Shown one piece after another: positions 35,432 to 43,775 of a DNA stretch of 64,000 bases (positions are counted from its first letter, which is position 1; each line of letters begins with the position of its first letter). Below the pieces are notes generated by a model that saw only the letters and a program-made list of their open reading frames with translations, ran no database searches and was not told where the DNA came from. Position numbers and translations under genes: made by a program. The DNA lies in NCBI RefSeq assembly GCF_009749395.1, contig NZ_WBIR01000010.1, positions 86,177-150,176 of the forward strand. The letters run 5' to 3'. This DNA is from Agromyces salentinus (lineage in GTDB: Bacteria > Actinomycetota > Actinomycetes > Actinomycetales > Microbacteriaceae).

Positions 35432-36423
35432 GGATCCCATCCGTCGGCCCCTGCCTCACGGCCGTCGAGCAGGATGCGACCACCGCCCGCGACCACCCGG
35501 CCGATGCGCTCGAAGGGCGCGGGGATCTCGGTGCCGGCCGGGAAGGTGGCGAGCATGCCGTGGTCCTCGCCGCCCGCGAGCGCCCACCTGACCACGTCGG
35601 GATCGCCGCCGAGCGCCTCGGAGGAGAAGTCCAGGTCGACGCCGCTCGCCTCCGCCACGCGCCTGGCGTCCCGCGCGAGCCCGTCGGACACGTCGAGCAT
35701 CGAGGTCGCGCCGGCCGTCGCTGCGATGACGCCGGCCCGCACGGGCGGCGATGGCGCCAACTGGGCACGCACGAGGTCGGGCCGGCGCTCCCGGAGCGCG
35801 GCGGCCAGGTTCGCATCGGGCTCACCCGCGGCATCCGTCGCCTCGGCGAAGAGCAGCGCGAGCCCGCGGGCGGCATCGCCCCGCGTTCCGGCGTGTGCGA
35901 TGACGTCGCCGGCCCTCGCCCCCGATCTCAGCACGGGGGCGCGCCCCTCGAGGTCGCCGAACGCGGTGACCGCGATCGTCAGGACGTCGGATGCTGAGAG
36001 GTCGCCGCCGACGACGCCGGCACCCGGTGCGAGCGCGGCCAGCGCCTCGCGGAGGCCGTCGGCGATGCCCTCCAGGAGCGCCGGCGACGACGCCGGGGGC
36101 GCCGCGATCGCCACCACGAGCGCGGTCGGCCGCGCACCCATGGCCGCCACGTCGGTGAGGTTCGTCGCCGCGGCCTTCCAGCCGAGCTCGAACGGCGTCG
36201 ACCAGGCGAGCCGGAAGTCCGGTCCGTGCACGAGCAGGTCGGTGGTCACCACGAAACGACCGTCGGATGCCGCGACGACGGCGGCGTCGTCGCCGGGCCC
36301 GAGCAGCGCGGCGTCGCCTGAGGACAGGCGGGGCAGGATGCGGCGGAGCGCCGCGATCTCGCCGATGCCGCCGATCGTGGCGTCGACGGGTCTCTGGTCG
36401 TTGGGCAGCGACGGATTCGGCAC
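35401..36423 (-). CDS. thiL: Thiamine-monophosphate kinase
   Basis: A 340-residue ThiL that phosphorylates thiamine monophosphate to the diphosphate cofactor. GPGDDAAVVAASDGRFVVTTDLLVHGPDFRL and NLTDVAAMGARPTALVVAIA carry the Mg/ATP aspartates typical of the PurM-like fold, and LDVSDGLARDARRVAEASGV is the late conserved block. The GTG at 36423 has no ribosome site but a TAGGCT exactly 6 nt upstream, pointing to a leaderless mRNA. Confidence 0.95.
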   Translation of the reverse strand: MPNPSLPNDQRPVDATIGGIGEIAALRRILPRLSSGDAALLGPGDDAAVVAASDGRFVVTTDLLVHGPDFRLAWSTPFELGWKAAATNLTDVAAMGARPTALVVAIAAPPASSPALLEGIADGLREALAALAPGAGVVGGDLSASDVLTIAVTAFGDLEGRAPVLRSGARAGDVIAHAGTRGDAARGLALLFAEATDAAGEPDANLAAALRERRPDLVRAQLAPSPPVRAGVIAATAGATSMLDVSDGLARDARRVAEASGVDLDFSSEALGGDPDVVRWALAGGEDHGMLATFPAGTEIPAPFERIGRVVAGGGRILLDGREAGADGWDPYSGWDGRAG

Positions 36424-36429
36424 GCCGCC

Positions 36430-36435
36430 AGCCTA
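36430..36435 (-). promoter_or_regulatory. Leaderless-type -10 TAGGCT of thiL
   Basis: TAGGCT on the minus strand ends 6 nt before the GTG start of thiL; no ribosome site is visible. Confidence 0.55.
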
Positions 36436-36493
36436 GGACAGGCGATCGCACACCCGTTTCCGGCATGGCACCCGTCCGGGGGACATGTCAAGA

Positions 36494-36535
36494 ATGTAAC
36501 GAATACTTACATACGGGGCGATCCTGCCGTACAGT
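36494..36535 (+). promoter_or_regulatory. Promoter with overlapping dyad for the VWA protein gene
   Basis: TTACAT (36507-36512), a 17-nt spacer and TACAGT (36530-36535). The -35 is the right arm of an inverted repeat ATGTAA-N7-TTACAT (36494-36512), a likely operator. Transcription from about 36542 would give a 70-nt leader. Confidence 0.55.
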
Positions 36536-36551
36536 GAACTCGCCTCACCCA

Positions 36552-36602
36552 GGCCGCGAGACCCGAACGCGGTGGCTCACATGTTGCTCACCGTGCAGCA
36601 AT
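36552..36602 (+). other. Structured 5' leader with two small hairpins
   Basis: Within the leader of the VWA gene, CCGCG/CGCGG (9-nt loop, about 36553-36571) and TTGCT/AGCAA (8-nt loop, about 36584-36601) can pair; the second ends just before the GGAG ribosome site. No known riboswitch class is recognised. Confidence 0.3.
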
Positions 36603-36611
36603 GGAGCCCAT

Positions 36612-38342
36612 GTGAACCGACGAAGCGAACGAGCCGAACGTGTGCGTGCCCGCCGCCGACACCGCCGAGTGGCGGTGATCGTCGCCGCCGCCACCGCCAG
36701 CCTCGCCCTCGTCGGCATCGCGGGCACCGCCTGGGCCGGCGGGTCCTTGAGCGCCTGGCTCGCCTCCGCCCCCGCCTGCATCGAGCCGGTGGAACTGACG
36801 GTCGTGGCCGACACCGCGATCGCCCGCCCCGTGAAGGAGCTCGCCGCCGAATACGATGCGCGGGAGGACGCCTGCGCGCGCACCGAGGTCGTGGCCCAGG
36901 ACTCCGCCGACACGTCCGCCCTGCTCGCCTCGGGCAACGGATCCGACGTCGACGCCTGGATCCCGGACTCCCCCGTCTGGCTCGTGCGCACGGCCGCCAG
37001 CGCCCGTTCGCTCGGCCGCGACGTGCCCGACGTCGCGCTCGAGCGCTCGATCGCGTCGAGCCCCGTCGTCTTCGCCGCGCCGGTGAGCGGCGCCGACGCG
37101 CTCGCCGGCCGGACGCTCGACTGGAACGCCGTGCTCACCGGCGAACTGCCGACGCTGCTCGCCGACCCCGAGGCATCCTCCGCCAGCCTGAACGGGCTGC
37201 AGGCCATGGAACGCGCCACCCCGATCGGGCAGGCGCGCGAGTTCACCAACGCGATGATCCGGCTGAGCGACGGCGCTCCAACCCGCGTGGACGCCGCATT
37301 CAGCTCGCTCGCGGTGAGCCCGCCGGGCACCGTGGCGATCGCCAGCGAGCAGCAGGTCGCCATGCACAACCACGACGACGCCGCCACGCCGCTGCTCGCC
37401 CTCTACCCGGCCGACGGCACGCTGGCCCTCCAGTTCCCCTTCCTGCGCATGCTCGACGAGTCCGAGCTCGCGAAGAACCAGCCCGCCGACGGCGAGGCCG
37501 CGAAGGACGAGGAGTCCGAGCGGCTCGCGCAGCGCGCGGCGCAGCTGAACGCCCTGAAGATCGCGCTCTGGGACGCGTCCGACCGCTTCGCGGCCGAGGG
37601 GTTCCGCGACGGCACCGGCGGTGGCGAGCTCGAGCAGGACGGCGTCATCGCCGACGCGACCGAGGTGGGCTCGGCCGCGGCATCCGCCCAGGTCGCGATC
37701 CTGCGCAACTGGGGCGTCCTCAGCCTGCGATCGCGCATCCTCTCGGTCATCGACGTCTCGGGGTCGATGGAGGAGCCGACCGTCACGGGGCTCCGCCGCA
37801 TCGACCTCGTCACCCAGGCGGCGAGCAGTACCGTGTCCCAGCTCTCCGAGGCCGTCGACGTCGGACTGTGGGCCTTCTCGACCGCCCGGATCGGCGACCA
37901 GGACTGGGAGCCGCTGTCGGGCATCGAACCCCTCGCGGAGGACGAGCACCGCACGGAGGTGCTCGACGTGATCGGCTCCCTGCCCGGACGGCTCGGTGGT
38001 GCGACCGGGCTCTACGACACCACGCTCGCCGCGGTGCAGGCGGTCCGCGAGCACTACGACCCCGAGAACGTGAACTCCGTCCTGCTGCTGACCGACGGCC
38101 GCAACGAGGACGAGAACGGGATCAGCCGCGAGACCCTCCTCGACGAACTGGCCGCCATCACCGGCAGCGACCGGCCCGTTCCCGTCGTCCTCGTCGGCGT
38201 CGGCCCGGACACCGACCTCGAATCGATGCGCCTCATCGCCGAGGCGACCGGCGGCGCCGCCTACTCCGCCCAGCGACCGGAGGACCTGAAGACGGTGCTC
38301 ACGGACGCCCTGTCGCAGCGCTCCTGCCGTCCGAACTGCTGA
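36612..38342 (+). CDS. Membrane-anchored substrate-binding and VWA domain protein
   Basis: A 576-residue protein. After a very basic cytoplasmic N-terminus there is one membrane helix (about 19-41). The external part first resembles a periplasmic-binding fold (PVELTVVADTAIARPVKELAAEYDAR ... DVDAWIPDSPVWL; TPIGQAREFTNAMIRL), then a von Willebrand A domain whose MIDAS begins at D381 (VIDVSGSMEE) and continues with the TGLYDTTLAAV and LLLTDGRNEDE blocks. Such proteins bind ligands through a divalent ion at the cell surface. The GTG at 36612 is set by GGAG 5 nt upstream. It is followed after 24 nt by a lipoprotein gene. Confidence 0.87.
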   Translation: MNRRSERAERVRARRRHRRVAVIVAAATASLALVGIAGTAWAGGSLSAWLASAPACIEPVELTVVADTAIARPVKELAAEYDAREDACARTEVVAQDSADTSALLASGNGSDVDAWIPDSPVWLVRTAASARSLGRDVPDVALERSIASSPVVFAAPVSGADALAGRTLDWNAVLTGELPTLLADPEASSASLNGLQAMERATPIGQAREFTNAMIRLSDGAPTRVDAAFSSLAVSPPGTVAIASEQQVAMHNHDDAATPLLALYPADGTLALQFPFLRMLDESELAKNQPADGEAAKDEESERLAQRAAQLNALKIALWDASDRFAAEGFRDGTGGGELEQDGVIADATEVGSAAASAQVAILRNWGVLSLRSRILSVIDVSGSMEEPTVTGLRRIDLVTQAASSTVSQLSEAVDVGLWAFSTARIGDQDWEPLSGIEPLAEDEHRTEVLDVIGSLPGRLGGATGLYDTTLAAVQAVREHYDPENVNSVLLLTDGRNEDENGISRETLLDELAAITGSDRPVPVVLVGVGPDTDLESMRLIAEATGGAAYSAQRPEDLKTVLTDALSQRSCRPNC

Positions 38343-38353
38343 ACCCGACGGGG

Positions 38354-38359
38354 TAGCCT
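38354..38359 (+). promoter_or_regulatory. Leaderless-type -10 TAGCCT of the DUF3515 gene
   Basis: TAGCCT ends 7 nt before the ATG at 38367; GAAGCGG between them is not a convincing ribosome site. Confidence 0.5.
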
Positions 38360-38366
38360 GAAGCGG

Positions 38367-38876
38367 ATGTCTCAGCACTCCGCCACTCCCCCGCGCCTGC
38401 GGCGCGTCAGGCTCACCGGGGCAGCCCTCGCCTCGGTCGCCGCCGTCATCGTCCTCGCCGGCTGCAGCCCCATCGTGAACCTGCAGGCCGGGCCGGAGTC
38501 CGCGGACACCGCCTGTGCCGAGGTCGTCGTGCTCCTGCCCGACACCGTCGCGGAGCAGCCGCAGCGCGAGACCGACGCCCAGGGCACCGGGGCATGGGGG
38601 GAACCCGCATCCGTGCTGCTGCGATGCGGGGTTCCGCCCCTCGGGCCGACCACCGACCGCTGCGTCAGCGTCGACGGGATCGACTGGGTCATCGACGAGT
38701 CCCAGGCGCCGAAGTACCTGTTCACCACCTACGGGCGCACGCCCGCCGTGGAGGTGCTCGTCGACAACGACGTCGTCTCGGGCACCACGGCCCTCGCCGA
38801 CCTGTCGGGCGCCGTGGGAAAGATCCCCGCCGACGGCGGATGCACGTCGGTCGAGGATGCCCCGCCGATCGACTGA
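38367..38876 (+). CDS. DUF3515 family lipoprotein
   Basis: A 169-residue exported lipoprotein: basic start, hydrophobic stretch and lipobox VLAGC (Cys near residue 33). The mature part has paired cysteines (TACAEVV, LLRCGVPPLG, DRCVSVDGIDWV, GGCTSVED) and the pattern of the actinobacterial DUF3515 family, which is often encoded beside ddl and thiL. Function unknown; a wall-related role is suggested only by that neighbourhood. The stop lies 15 nt from the convergent ddl stop. Confidence 0.85.
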   Translation: MSQHSATPPRLRRVRLTGAALASVAAVIVLAGCSPIVNLQAGPESADTACAEVVVLLPDTVAEQPQRETDAQGTGAWGEPASVLLRCGVPPLGPTTDRCVSVDGIDWVIDESQAPKYLFTTYGRTPAVEVLVDNDVVSGTTALADLSGAVGKIPADGGCTSVEDAPPID

Positions 38877-38891
38877 CCGGCGGGCCCTCGT

Positions 38892-39977
38892 TCAGCGAGC
38901 GCCGCGCGCGTGCCCCACGTCGATCAGCTCGCCGATCAGCTCGGGGTAGCTGAGCCCCGTCTTGAGCCAGCAGGTCGGGAACATCGAGATCGGGGTGAAC
39001 CCCGGCATGGTGTTGATCTCGTTGACGACGAAGCCCTCGTCGCCGAGGAACACGTCGACCCGGGCCAGGCCCTCGCCGCCGATGGCCTCGAACGCGCGAC
39101 GGGCGATGCGCTCGAGCTCGAAGGTCTCGCCGTCGCCGAGCTCAGCCGGGCACACGAGGTCCACCCCGGGCGCGTCGAGGTACTTCGCCTCGAAGTCGTA
39201 GAAGTCCCGCCCGGTGACCACGACCTCGCCCGCGACGCTGACCCTCACGCCGTCGCGCCCCTCGAGCACGGCGATCTCGATCTCGCGACCGGGGATCGCC
39301 TGCTCGACGAGGACGGTCCGGTCCTCGGCGAAGGCCACGCCGAGCGCGGCGTCGAGCTCCGACCAGTCGGAGACCTTGGTGACGCCGACGGAGGAGCCGG
39401 CGCGCGCGGGCTTGACGAACACGGGCAGCCCGAGTGCGCGAACCCGGCGGTGCCAGAGGTCGGTGTCGGCGTCGAGCGCCGAGCGGGTCAGCGTGACCCA
39501 CGGCGCAACCGGGATGCCGGCGGCCTCGAGAGCCGTCTTGGTGAAGTGCTTGTCCATGCCGACCGCCGAGGCCAGCACGCCGTTGCCGACGTACGGGAGG
39601 CCGACGAGCTCGAGCAGGCCCTGCACCGTGCCGTCCTCGCCGAAGCGCCCGTGCAGGATCGGGAGGACCACGTCGACGTCGCCGAGCGAGCGCTCGCCGG
39701 CGGCATCCGTCACCCGGAGCTCGCGGGATGCCGAGCTCTCGGGCCACCGCACGCGGGATCCGTTGTCGTGGACCTCGGGCAGGCGACCGGGATCGAGCGC
39801 GAAGCGCGCGGGATCGTCGCTCTCGAGGACGAAGGCGCCGTCGCGGGTGATCCCGACGGGGATCACCTCGAAGCGGTCACGGTCGATCGCCCCCAGCACC
39901 CCTCCCGCCGTTGCGCAGCTGATCGAGTGTTCGCTTGACCGCCCTCCGAAGAGCAGAACCACCCTGAGCTTGTCCAT
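38892..39977 (-). CDS. ddl: D-alanine--D-alanine ligase
   Basis: A 361-residue ATP-grasp ligase making the D-Ala-D-Ala end of the peptidoglycan stem peptide. LLFGGRSSEHSISC (N-lobe), GNGVLASAVGMDKHFTK, FVKPARAGSSVGVTKV (ATP-binding Lys and glycine loop) and FVVNEINTMPGFTPISMFP (metal-binding Glu/Asn, omega loop) are all present. The start ATG 39977 has AAAGGAC before it. The first 101 nt overlap the 3' end of gpsA in another frame on the same strand. Confidence 0.97.
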   Translation of the reverse strand: MDKLRVVLLFGGRSSEHSISCATAGGVLGAIDRDRFEVIPVGITRDGAFVLESDDPARFALDPGRLPEVHDNGSRVRWPESSASRELRVTDAAGERSLGDVDVVLPILHGRFGEDGTVQGLLELVGLPYVGNGVLASAVGMDKHFTKTALEAAGIPVAPWVTLTRSALDADTDLWHRRVRALGLPVFVKPARAGSSVGVTKVSDWSELDAALGVAFAEDRTVLVEQAIPGREIEIAVLEGRDGVRVSVAGEVVVTGRDFYDFEAKYLDAPGVDLVCPAELGDGETFELERIARRAFEAIGGEGLARVDVFLGDEGFVVNEINTMPGFTPISMFPTCWLKTGLSYPELIGELIDVGHARGAR

Positions 39978-41010
39978 CCATCGTCCTTTCGCCCTGCGGC
40001 TCGTCGTCGGTCGTGAGGTGGGGCGCGATGTCCCGCGGCGCGAGCGTCCCGGCGAGCACCTGGCGCACCTGCTCGACGATGGGCATCTCGACGCCCTTGG
40101 CGCGGGCGAGCTCGAGGATCGGCCCCACGGAGGCGAGTCCCTCGGTGGTCTGGTTCATCTGGTTCACCACGTCGGCGAGGTGGTACCCCTGCCCGAGGAG
40201 GCGACCGGCCGTGTTGTTCCGCGAGAGCGGCGACTGGCTCGTGGCGATGAGATCGCCGAGTCCCGCGAGTCCGGAGAGCGTCTCGGGATGGGCCCCGTAG
40301 GCGACCGCGAAGTCGGTCATCTCGACGAGGCCGCGCGTGATGATCGACGCCTTCGTGTTCTCGCCGTAGCCGACGCCGTCGACGATGCCGATCGCGACCG
40401 CGATGAGGTTCTTCAGGACGCCGCCGAACTCGGTCCCGATGACATCGGTGTTCACGAACGAGCGGAAGTACCGGTTGCGCGAGATGGATGCCACGGCCTG
40501 GGCCGTCTCGAGGCTCGTCGAGGAGACCACGGCGGCCGTCGGCTGCTCCTTCGCGATCTCGAGCGCCAGGTTCGGTCCCGAGATGACGGCGACCTGCTCC
40601 TGCTCGATCCTGAGGACCTCGGAGATGACCTCGCTCATGCGAAGGCCCGTCGACTTCTCGACGCCCTTCATGAGCGAGACGATCGTCGCCTGCGCGTGGA
40701 GGTGGGGGCCGGCGGCGAGGAGGTTCTCGCGGAGCGACTGGCTCGGCACCGAGAGGAAGACGTGCTCCGCGCCGGCGAGGGCGAGGTCGAGGCGACTCGT
40801 CGCCCGCAGGCCCATGGGCAGGTTCACGCCGGGAAGGTAGTCGCTGTTGCGCTTGCCCTCCTGGATCTCCCTCGCCAGTTCGGGCCGTCGCGCCCACAGC
40901 ACCACGTCGGCGCCGCCGTCGGCGAGGATCTTCGCGAAGGTCGTGCCCCAGCTCCCGGCGCCGACCACCGCGACGCGGGTGCCGTGCACCGGTGCAGCCG
41001 CCCTAGCCAT
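39877..41010 (-). CDS. gpsA: Glycerol-3-phosphate dehydrogenase [NAD(P)+]
   Basis: A 377-residue GpsA that reduces dihydroxyacetone phosphate to sn-glycerol-3-phosphate for phospholipid synthesis. GAGSWGTTFAKILADGG is the NAD(P)-binding loop; GPNLALEIAKEQPTAAVV and the catalytic-lysine region GVLKNLIAVAIGIVDGVGYGENTKA are intact. The conserved fold ends near ...TLAPRDIAPHL; a further 40 or so residues run through the start of ddl. It overlaps the plsC stop by 8 nt, giving plsC-gpsA-ddl coupling. Confidence 0.96.
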   Translation of the reverse strand: MARAAAPVHGTRVAVVGAGSWGTTFAKILADGGADVVLWARRPELAREIQEGKRNSDYLPGVNLPMGLRATSRLDLALAGAEHVFLSVPSQSLRENLLAAGPHLHAQATIVSLMKGVEKSTGLRMSEVISEVLRIEQEQVAVISGPNLALEIAKEQPTAAVVSSTSLETAQAVASISRNRYFRSFVNTDVIGTEFGGVLKNLIAVAIGIVDGVGYGENTKASIITRGLVEMTDFAVAYGAHPETLSGLAGLGDLIATSQSPLSRNNTAGRLLGQGYHLADVVNQMNQTTEGLASVGPILELARAKGVEMPIVEQVRQVLAGTLAPRDIAPHLTTDDEPQGERTMDGQAQGGSALRRAVKRTLDQLRNGGRGAGGDRP

Positions 41011-41779
41011 CGAGTCGCCCCGTCTCCTTCTGCCCGTGCTTGGCGGGGTCCCATCGTTCGGCCGGCGCCGCCTCGCCGCGGAGCTCGGCCAGGAGCGCGG
41101 CGATCGCGTCCATGAGCTCGGCCGTGGCCTTCAGCAGCGTCGCCTGGTCGATCGGGCCTTCGCGATAGGCGGACAGGTCGAGCGGCTCGCCGATGATCAC
41201 GTCGATGGTCTTGCGCGGGAAGAGGCTGAGCTTCTTTCCGTACCGTCCCATCAGCTCCTGCGTGCCCCAGTGCGCGGCCGGAACGATCGGGATGCCGCGC
41301 TCGAGCGCGATGCGCATGGCGCCCGTCTTGCCGCGCATCGGCCACAGGTCGGGATCACGCGTCAACGACCCCTCGGGGTAGACGACGACCATGCGCCCCT
41401 TCTCCACGAGGTCCTCGGCCGCACGGAGCGCCGCATGGCTCTTGCTGCCGGCCCGCTCGACCGGGATCTGCCCCGACGTTCGGAGCATCCAGCCGAGGAT
41501 CGGGTTCTTGAACAGCGACGCCTTCGCCATGAAGCGCGGCGCCCGCCCGAGCTTCCAGCTCACGGCGCCCATGACGAGCGGATCGATCTCGCTGTAGTGA
41601 TTCGGGGCGAGCACGAACGCACCCGTCTGCGGCATCCGCTCGGGGTGGTGGAAGCGGAACTTCACGGCGAGATTCAGGATCGGCAGGACGAGGACCGCCA
41701 GGAACCAGAAGAACGAGGGACGACGGGTCTCCGAGCGGGCCTTCACAGGAGGAACGGGAGACGGGTCGTCGTGCTGCAC
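41003..41779 (-). CDS. plsC: 1-acyl-sn-glycerol-3-phosphate acyltransferase (PlsC family)
   Basis: About 258 residues. One membrane helix near the start (FFWFLAVLVLPILNLAV) precedes the acyltransferase motifs NHYSEIDPL (degenerate H-x4-D: NHYSEID) and VVVYPEGSLTRDPDLWP (glycerol-phosphate site EGS). It makes phosphatidic acid, fitting the gpsA neighbour. The GTG at 41779 is chosen: it is 6 nt from a CATAAT -10-like hexamer that includes the murA stop; a later GTG (41746) is possible. Confidence 0.92.
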   Translation of the reverse strand: MQHDDPSPVPPVKARSETRRPSFFWFLAVLVLPILNLAVKFRFHHPERMPQTGAFVLAPNHYSEIDPLVMGAVSWKLGRAPRFMAKASLFKNPILGWMLRTSGQIPVERAGSKSHAALRAAEDLVEKGRMVVVYPEGSLTRDPDLWPMRGKTGAMRIALERGIPIVPAAHWGTQELMGRYGKKLSLFPRKTIDVIIGEPLDLSAYREGPIDQATLLKATAELMDAIAALLAELRGEAAPAERWDPAKHGQKETGRLDG

Positions 41780-41785
41780 TCCCCC

Positions 41786-41791
41786 ATTATG
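41786..41791 (-). promoter_or_regulatory. Leaderless-type -10 CATAAT of plsC, overlapping the murA stop
   Basis: CATAAT on the minus strand ends 6 nt before the plsC GTG. Its TAA is the murA stop codon. Confidence 0.45.
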
Positions 41792-43157
41792 CGTCGAGCT
41801 CGAAATCCGCCCCGAGGAGTTCGAGCTTCGTGATGAAGTTCTCGTACCCTCGCGCGATGATGCCGACGTTCGAGACGGTGGAGCGGCCATCGGCGGTCAG
41901 CGCCGCGATGAGGTGGCTGAAGCCGCCGCGGAGATCGGGGACCTCGATGTCGGCGCCCGTGAGCCTGGACGGCCCCGAGATGACGGCGGAGTGCTTGAAG
42001 TTGCGCTGGCCGAAGCGGCACGCCGCCGAGCCGAGGCACTCCTTGTGCACCTCGATCGAGGCGCCCATCTCGACGAGCGCGTCGACGAAGCCGAACCGCT
42101 GCTCGTACACGGTCTCGTGCACGATCGAGACGCCCTTGGCCTTGCTGAGCGCGACCACGAGGGGCTGCTGCCAGTCGGTCATGAACCCGGGGTGCACGTC
42201 GGTCTCGATGATGACGGGCTTCAGGTCGCCGCCGGGGTGGAAGAAGCGGATGCCGTCCTCGGCGATGTCGAAGTCGCCGCCGACCTTGCGGAAGACGTTG
42301 AGGAAGGTGAGCATCTCGGCCTGGCGGGCCCCGCCGACGAAGATGTCGCCCTCGGTCGCGAGCGCCGCGGCCGCCCAGCTCGCGGCCTCGTTGCGGTCGA
42401 AGAGCGCCCGGTGCGTGTAGCCGTCGAGCTTGTCGACGCCCTCGATGCGGATGACCCGGTCGGTGTCGACCGTGATGATCGCACCCATCTTCTGCAGGAT
42501 GTTGATGAGATCCATGATCTCGGGCTCGATCGCCGCTCCGGAGAGCTCGGTGATGCCGTCGGCGAGCACCGCGGTGAGCAGCACCTGCTCGGTCGCGCCC
42601 ACGCTCGGGTAATCCAGCGAGACCTTGGCTCCGTGGAGGCCGTTCGGCGCCGACATGCGGATGCCGCTCGGGAGCTTCTCGACGATCGCGCCGAAGTTGC
42701 GGAGCACCTCGAGATGGAAGTTGATGGGGCGGTCGCCGATGCGGCAGCCGCCGAGGTCGGGGATGAACGCCTCGCCGAGGCGGTGCAGCAGCGGGCCGCA
42801 GAAGAGGATCGGGATGCGGCTCGAGCCGGCGTGCGCATCGATGTCGGCCATGTGCGCCGTCTCGACGGCGCTCGGATCGAGGATCAGCTCGCCCTCGACC
42901 GGACCGTCGGTCACGGTCACGCCGTGCACCTCGAGGAGGCCCCGCACGATGCGCACGTCGCTGATGTTCGGCACGTCCTTCAGGACGCTGGGGGTGTCGC
43001 CCAGGATGGCCGCGACCATCGCCTTCGTGACGAGGTTCTTCGCGCCCTTGAGTTCGATACGGCCGACCAACGGCTTGCCGCCGTTGATCGTGATCTTGTC
43101 GACGTTCAAGCCGACCGCCGTGCCATGGTTCTTGGCATCCTGCCCGAGTGTGTTCAC
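41787..43157 (-). CDS. murA: UDP-N-acetylglucosamine 1-carboxyvinyltransferase
   Basis: A 456-residue MurA, the first committed step of peptidoglycan synthesis. The catalytic cysteine is C138 in [15 protein letters not shown]; it is Cys and not the Asp found in mycobacteria, so fosfomycin sensitivity at the target is expected. [17 protein letters not shown] holds the substrate Lys/Asn pair, and [15 protein letters not shown] the late conserved block. The GTG at 43157 overlaps the leuD stop by 4 nt (GTGA) and has AGGA 5 nt upstream, so the essential wall gene is translationally tied to leuD. Confidence 0.97.
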   Translation of the reverse strand: MNTLGQDAKNHGTAVGLNVDKITINGGKPLVGRIELKGAKNLVTKAMVAAILGDTPSVLKDVPNISDVRIVRGLLEVHGVTVTDGPVEGELILDPSAVETAHMADIDAHAGSSRIPILFCGPLLHRLGEAFIPDLGGCRIGDRPINFHLEVLRNFGAIVEKLPSGIRMSAPNGLHGAKVSLDYPSVGATEQVLLTAVLADGITELSGAAIEPEIMDLINILQKMGAIITVDTDRVIRIEGVDKLDGYTHRALFDRNEAASWAAAALATEGDIFVGGARQAEMLTFLNVFRKVGGDFDIAEDGIRFFHPGGDLKPVIIETDVHPGFMTDWQQPLVVALSKAKGVSIVHETVYEQRFGFVDALVEMGASIEVHKECLGSAACRFGQRNFKHSAVISGPSRLTGADIEVPDLRGGFSHLIAALTADGRSTVSNVGIIARGYENFITKLELLGADFELDA

Positions 43158-43774
43158 AGAGTTCCTGATTCCGCCGGCTCCCGGATCGGGAGCGTCTTCG
43201 GCCGCCAGGCCTCTCGGTGCGTCTCGAATTCGGCGATGGCCGATTCGTCGCGCAGGGTGAGACCGATGTCGTCGAGCCCTTCGAGAAGCCTCCACCGAGT
43301 GTAGTCGTCGACGTCGAAGGGCACGGTCAGCGCGCCTGCGCTCACCGTACGCTCAACCAGATCGACCGTCACCGATATTCCCGGCTCGGCCTCGACGACC
43401 TCCCAGAGGCGCTCCACGTCTTCGTAGGCGACCTGGGCCGCGAGGAGCCCCTGCTTGCCGGAGTTGCCCCGGAAGATGTCGCCGAACCGCGAGCTGATGA
43501 CCACGTCGAAGCCGAAGTCGCGCAACGCCCACACGGCGTGCTCGCGGCTGGAGCCCGTGCCGAAGTCGGGGCCGGCGATGAGGACGCGCGCGCCCTGGTA
43601 GGCCTCCTGGTTCAGGATGAACTCGGGATCCTGGCGCCATCCGTAGAACAGCGCGTCGTCGAAGCCGGTCTTGGTGACCCGCTTCAGGAACACCGCGGGG
43701 ATGATCTGGTCGGTGTCGACGTTCGAGCGGCGCATCGGCACCGCGACGCCCGTGACGGTCGTGAACTTCTCCAT
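43154..43774 (-). CDS. leuD: 3-isopropylmalate dehydratase small subunit
   Basis: A 206-residue Leu[20 protein letters not shown] and [17 protein letters not shown] are the swivelling-domain substrate motifs of the aconitase family; [18 protein letters not shown] is the third conserved block. With LeuC it isomerises isopropylmalate in leucine synthesis. ATG 43774 lies 1 nt after the leuC stop. Confidence 0.97.
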   Translation of the reverse strand: MEKFTTVTGVAVPMRRSNVDTDQIIPAVFLKRVTKTGFDDALFYGWRQDPEFILNQEAYQGARVLIAGPDFGTGSSREHAVWALRDFGFDVVISSRFGDIFRGNSGKQGLLAAQVAYEDVERLWEVVEAEPGISVTVDLVERTVSAGALTVPFDVDDYTRWRLLEGLDDIGLTLRDESAIAEFETHREAWRPKTLPIREPAESGTL

Positions 43775-43775
43775 G

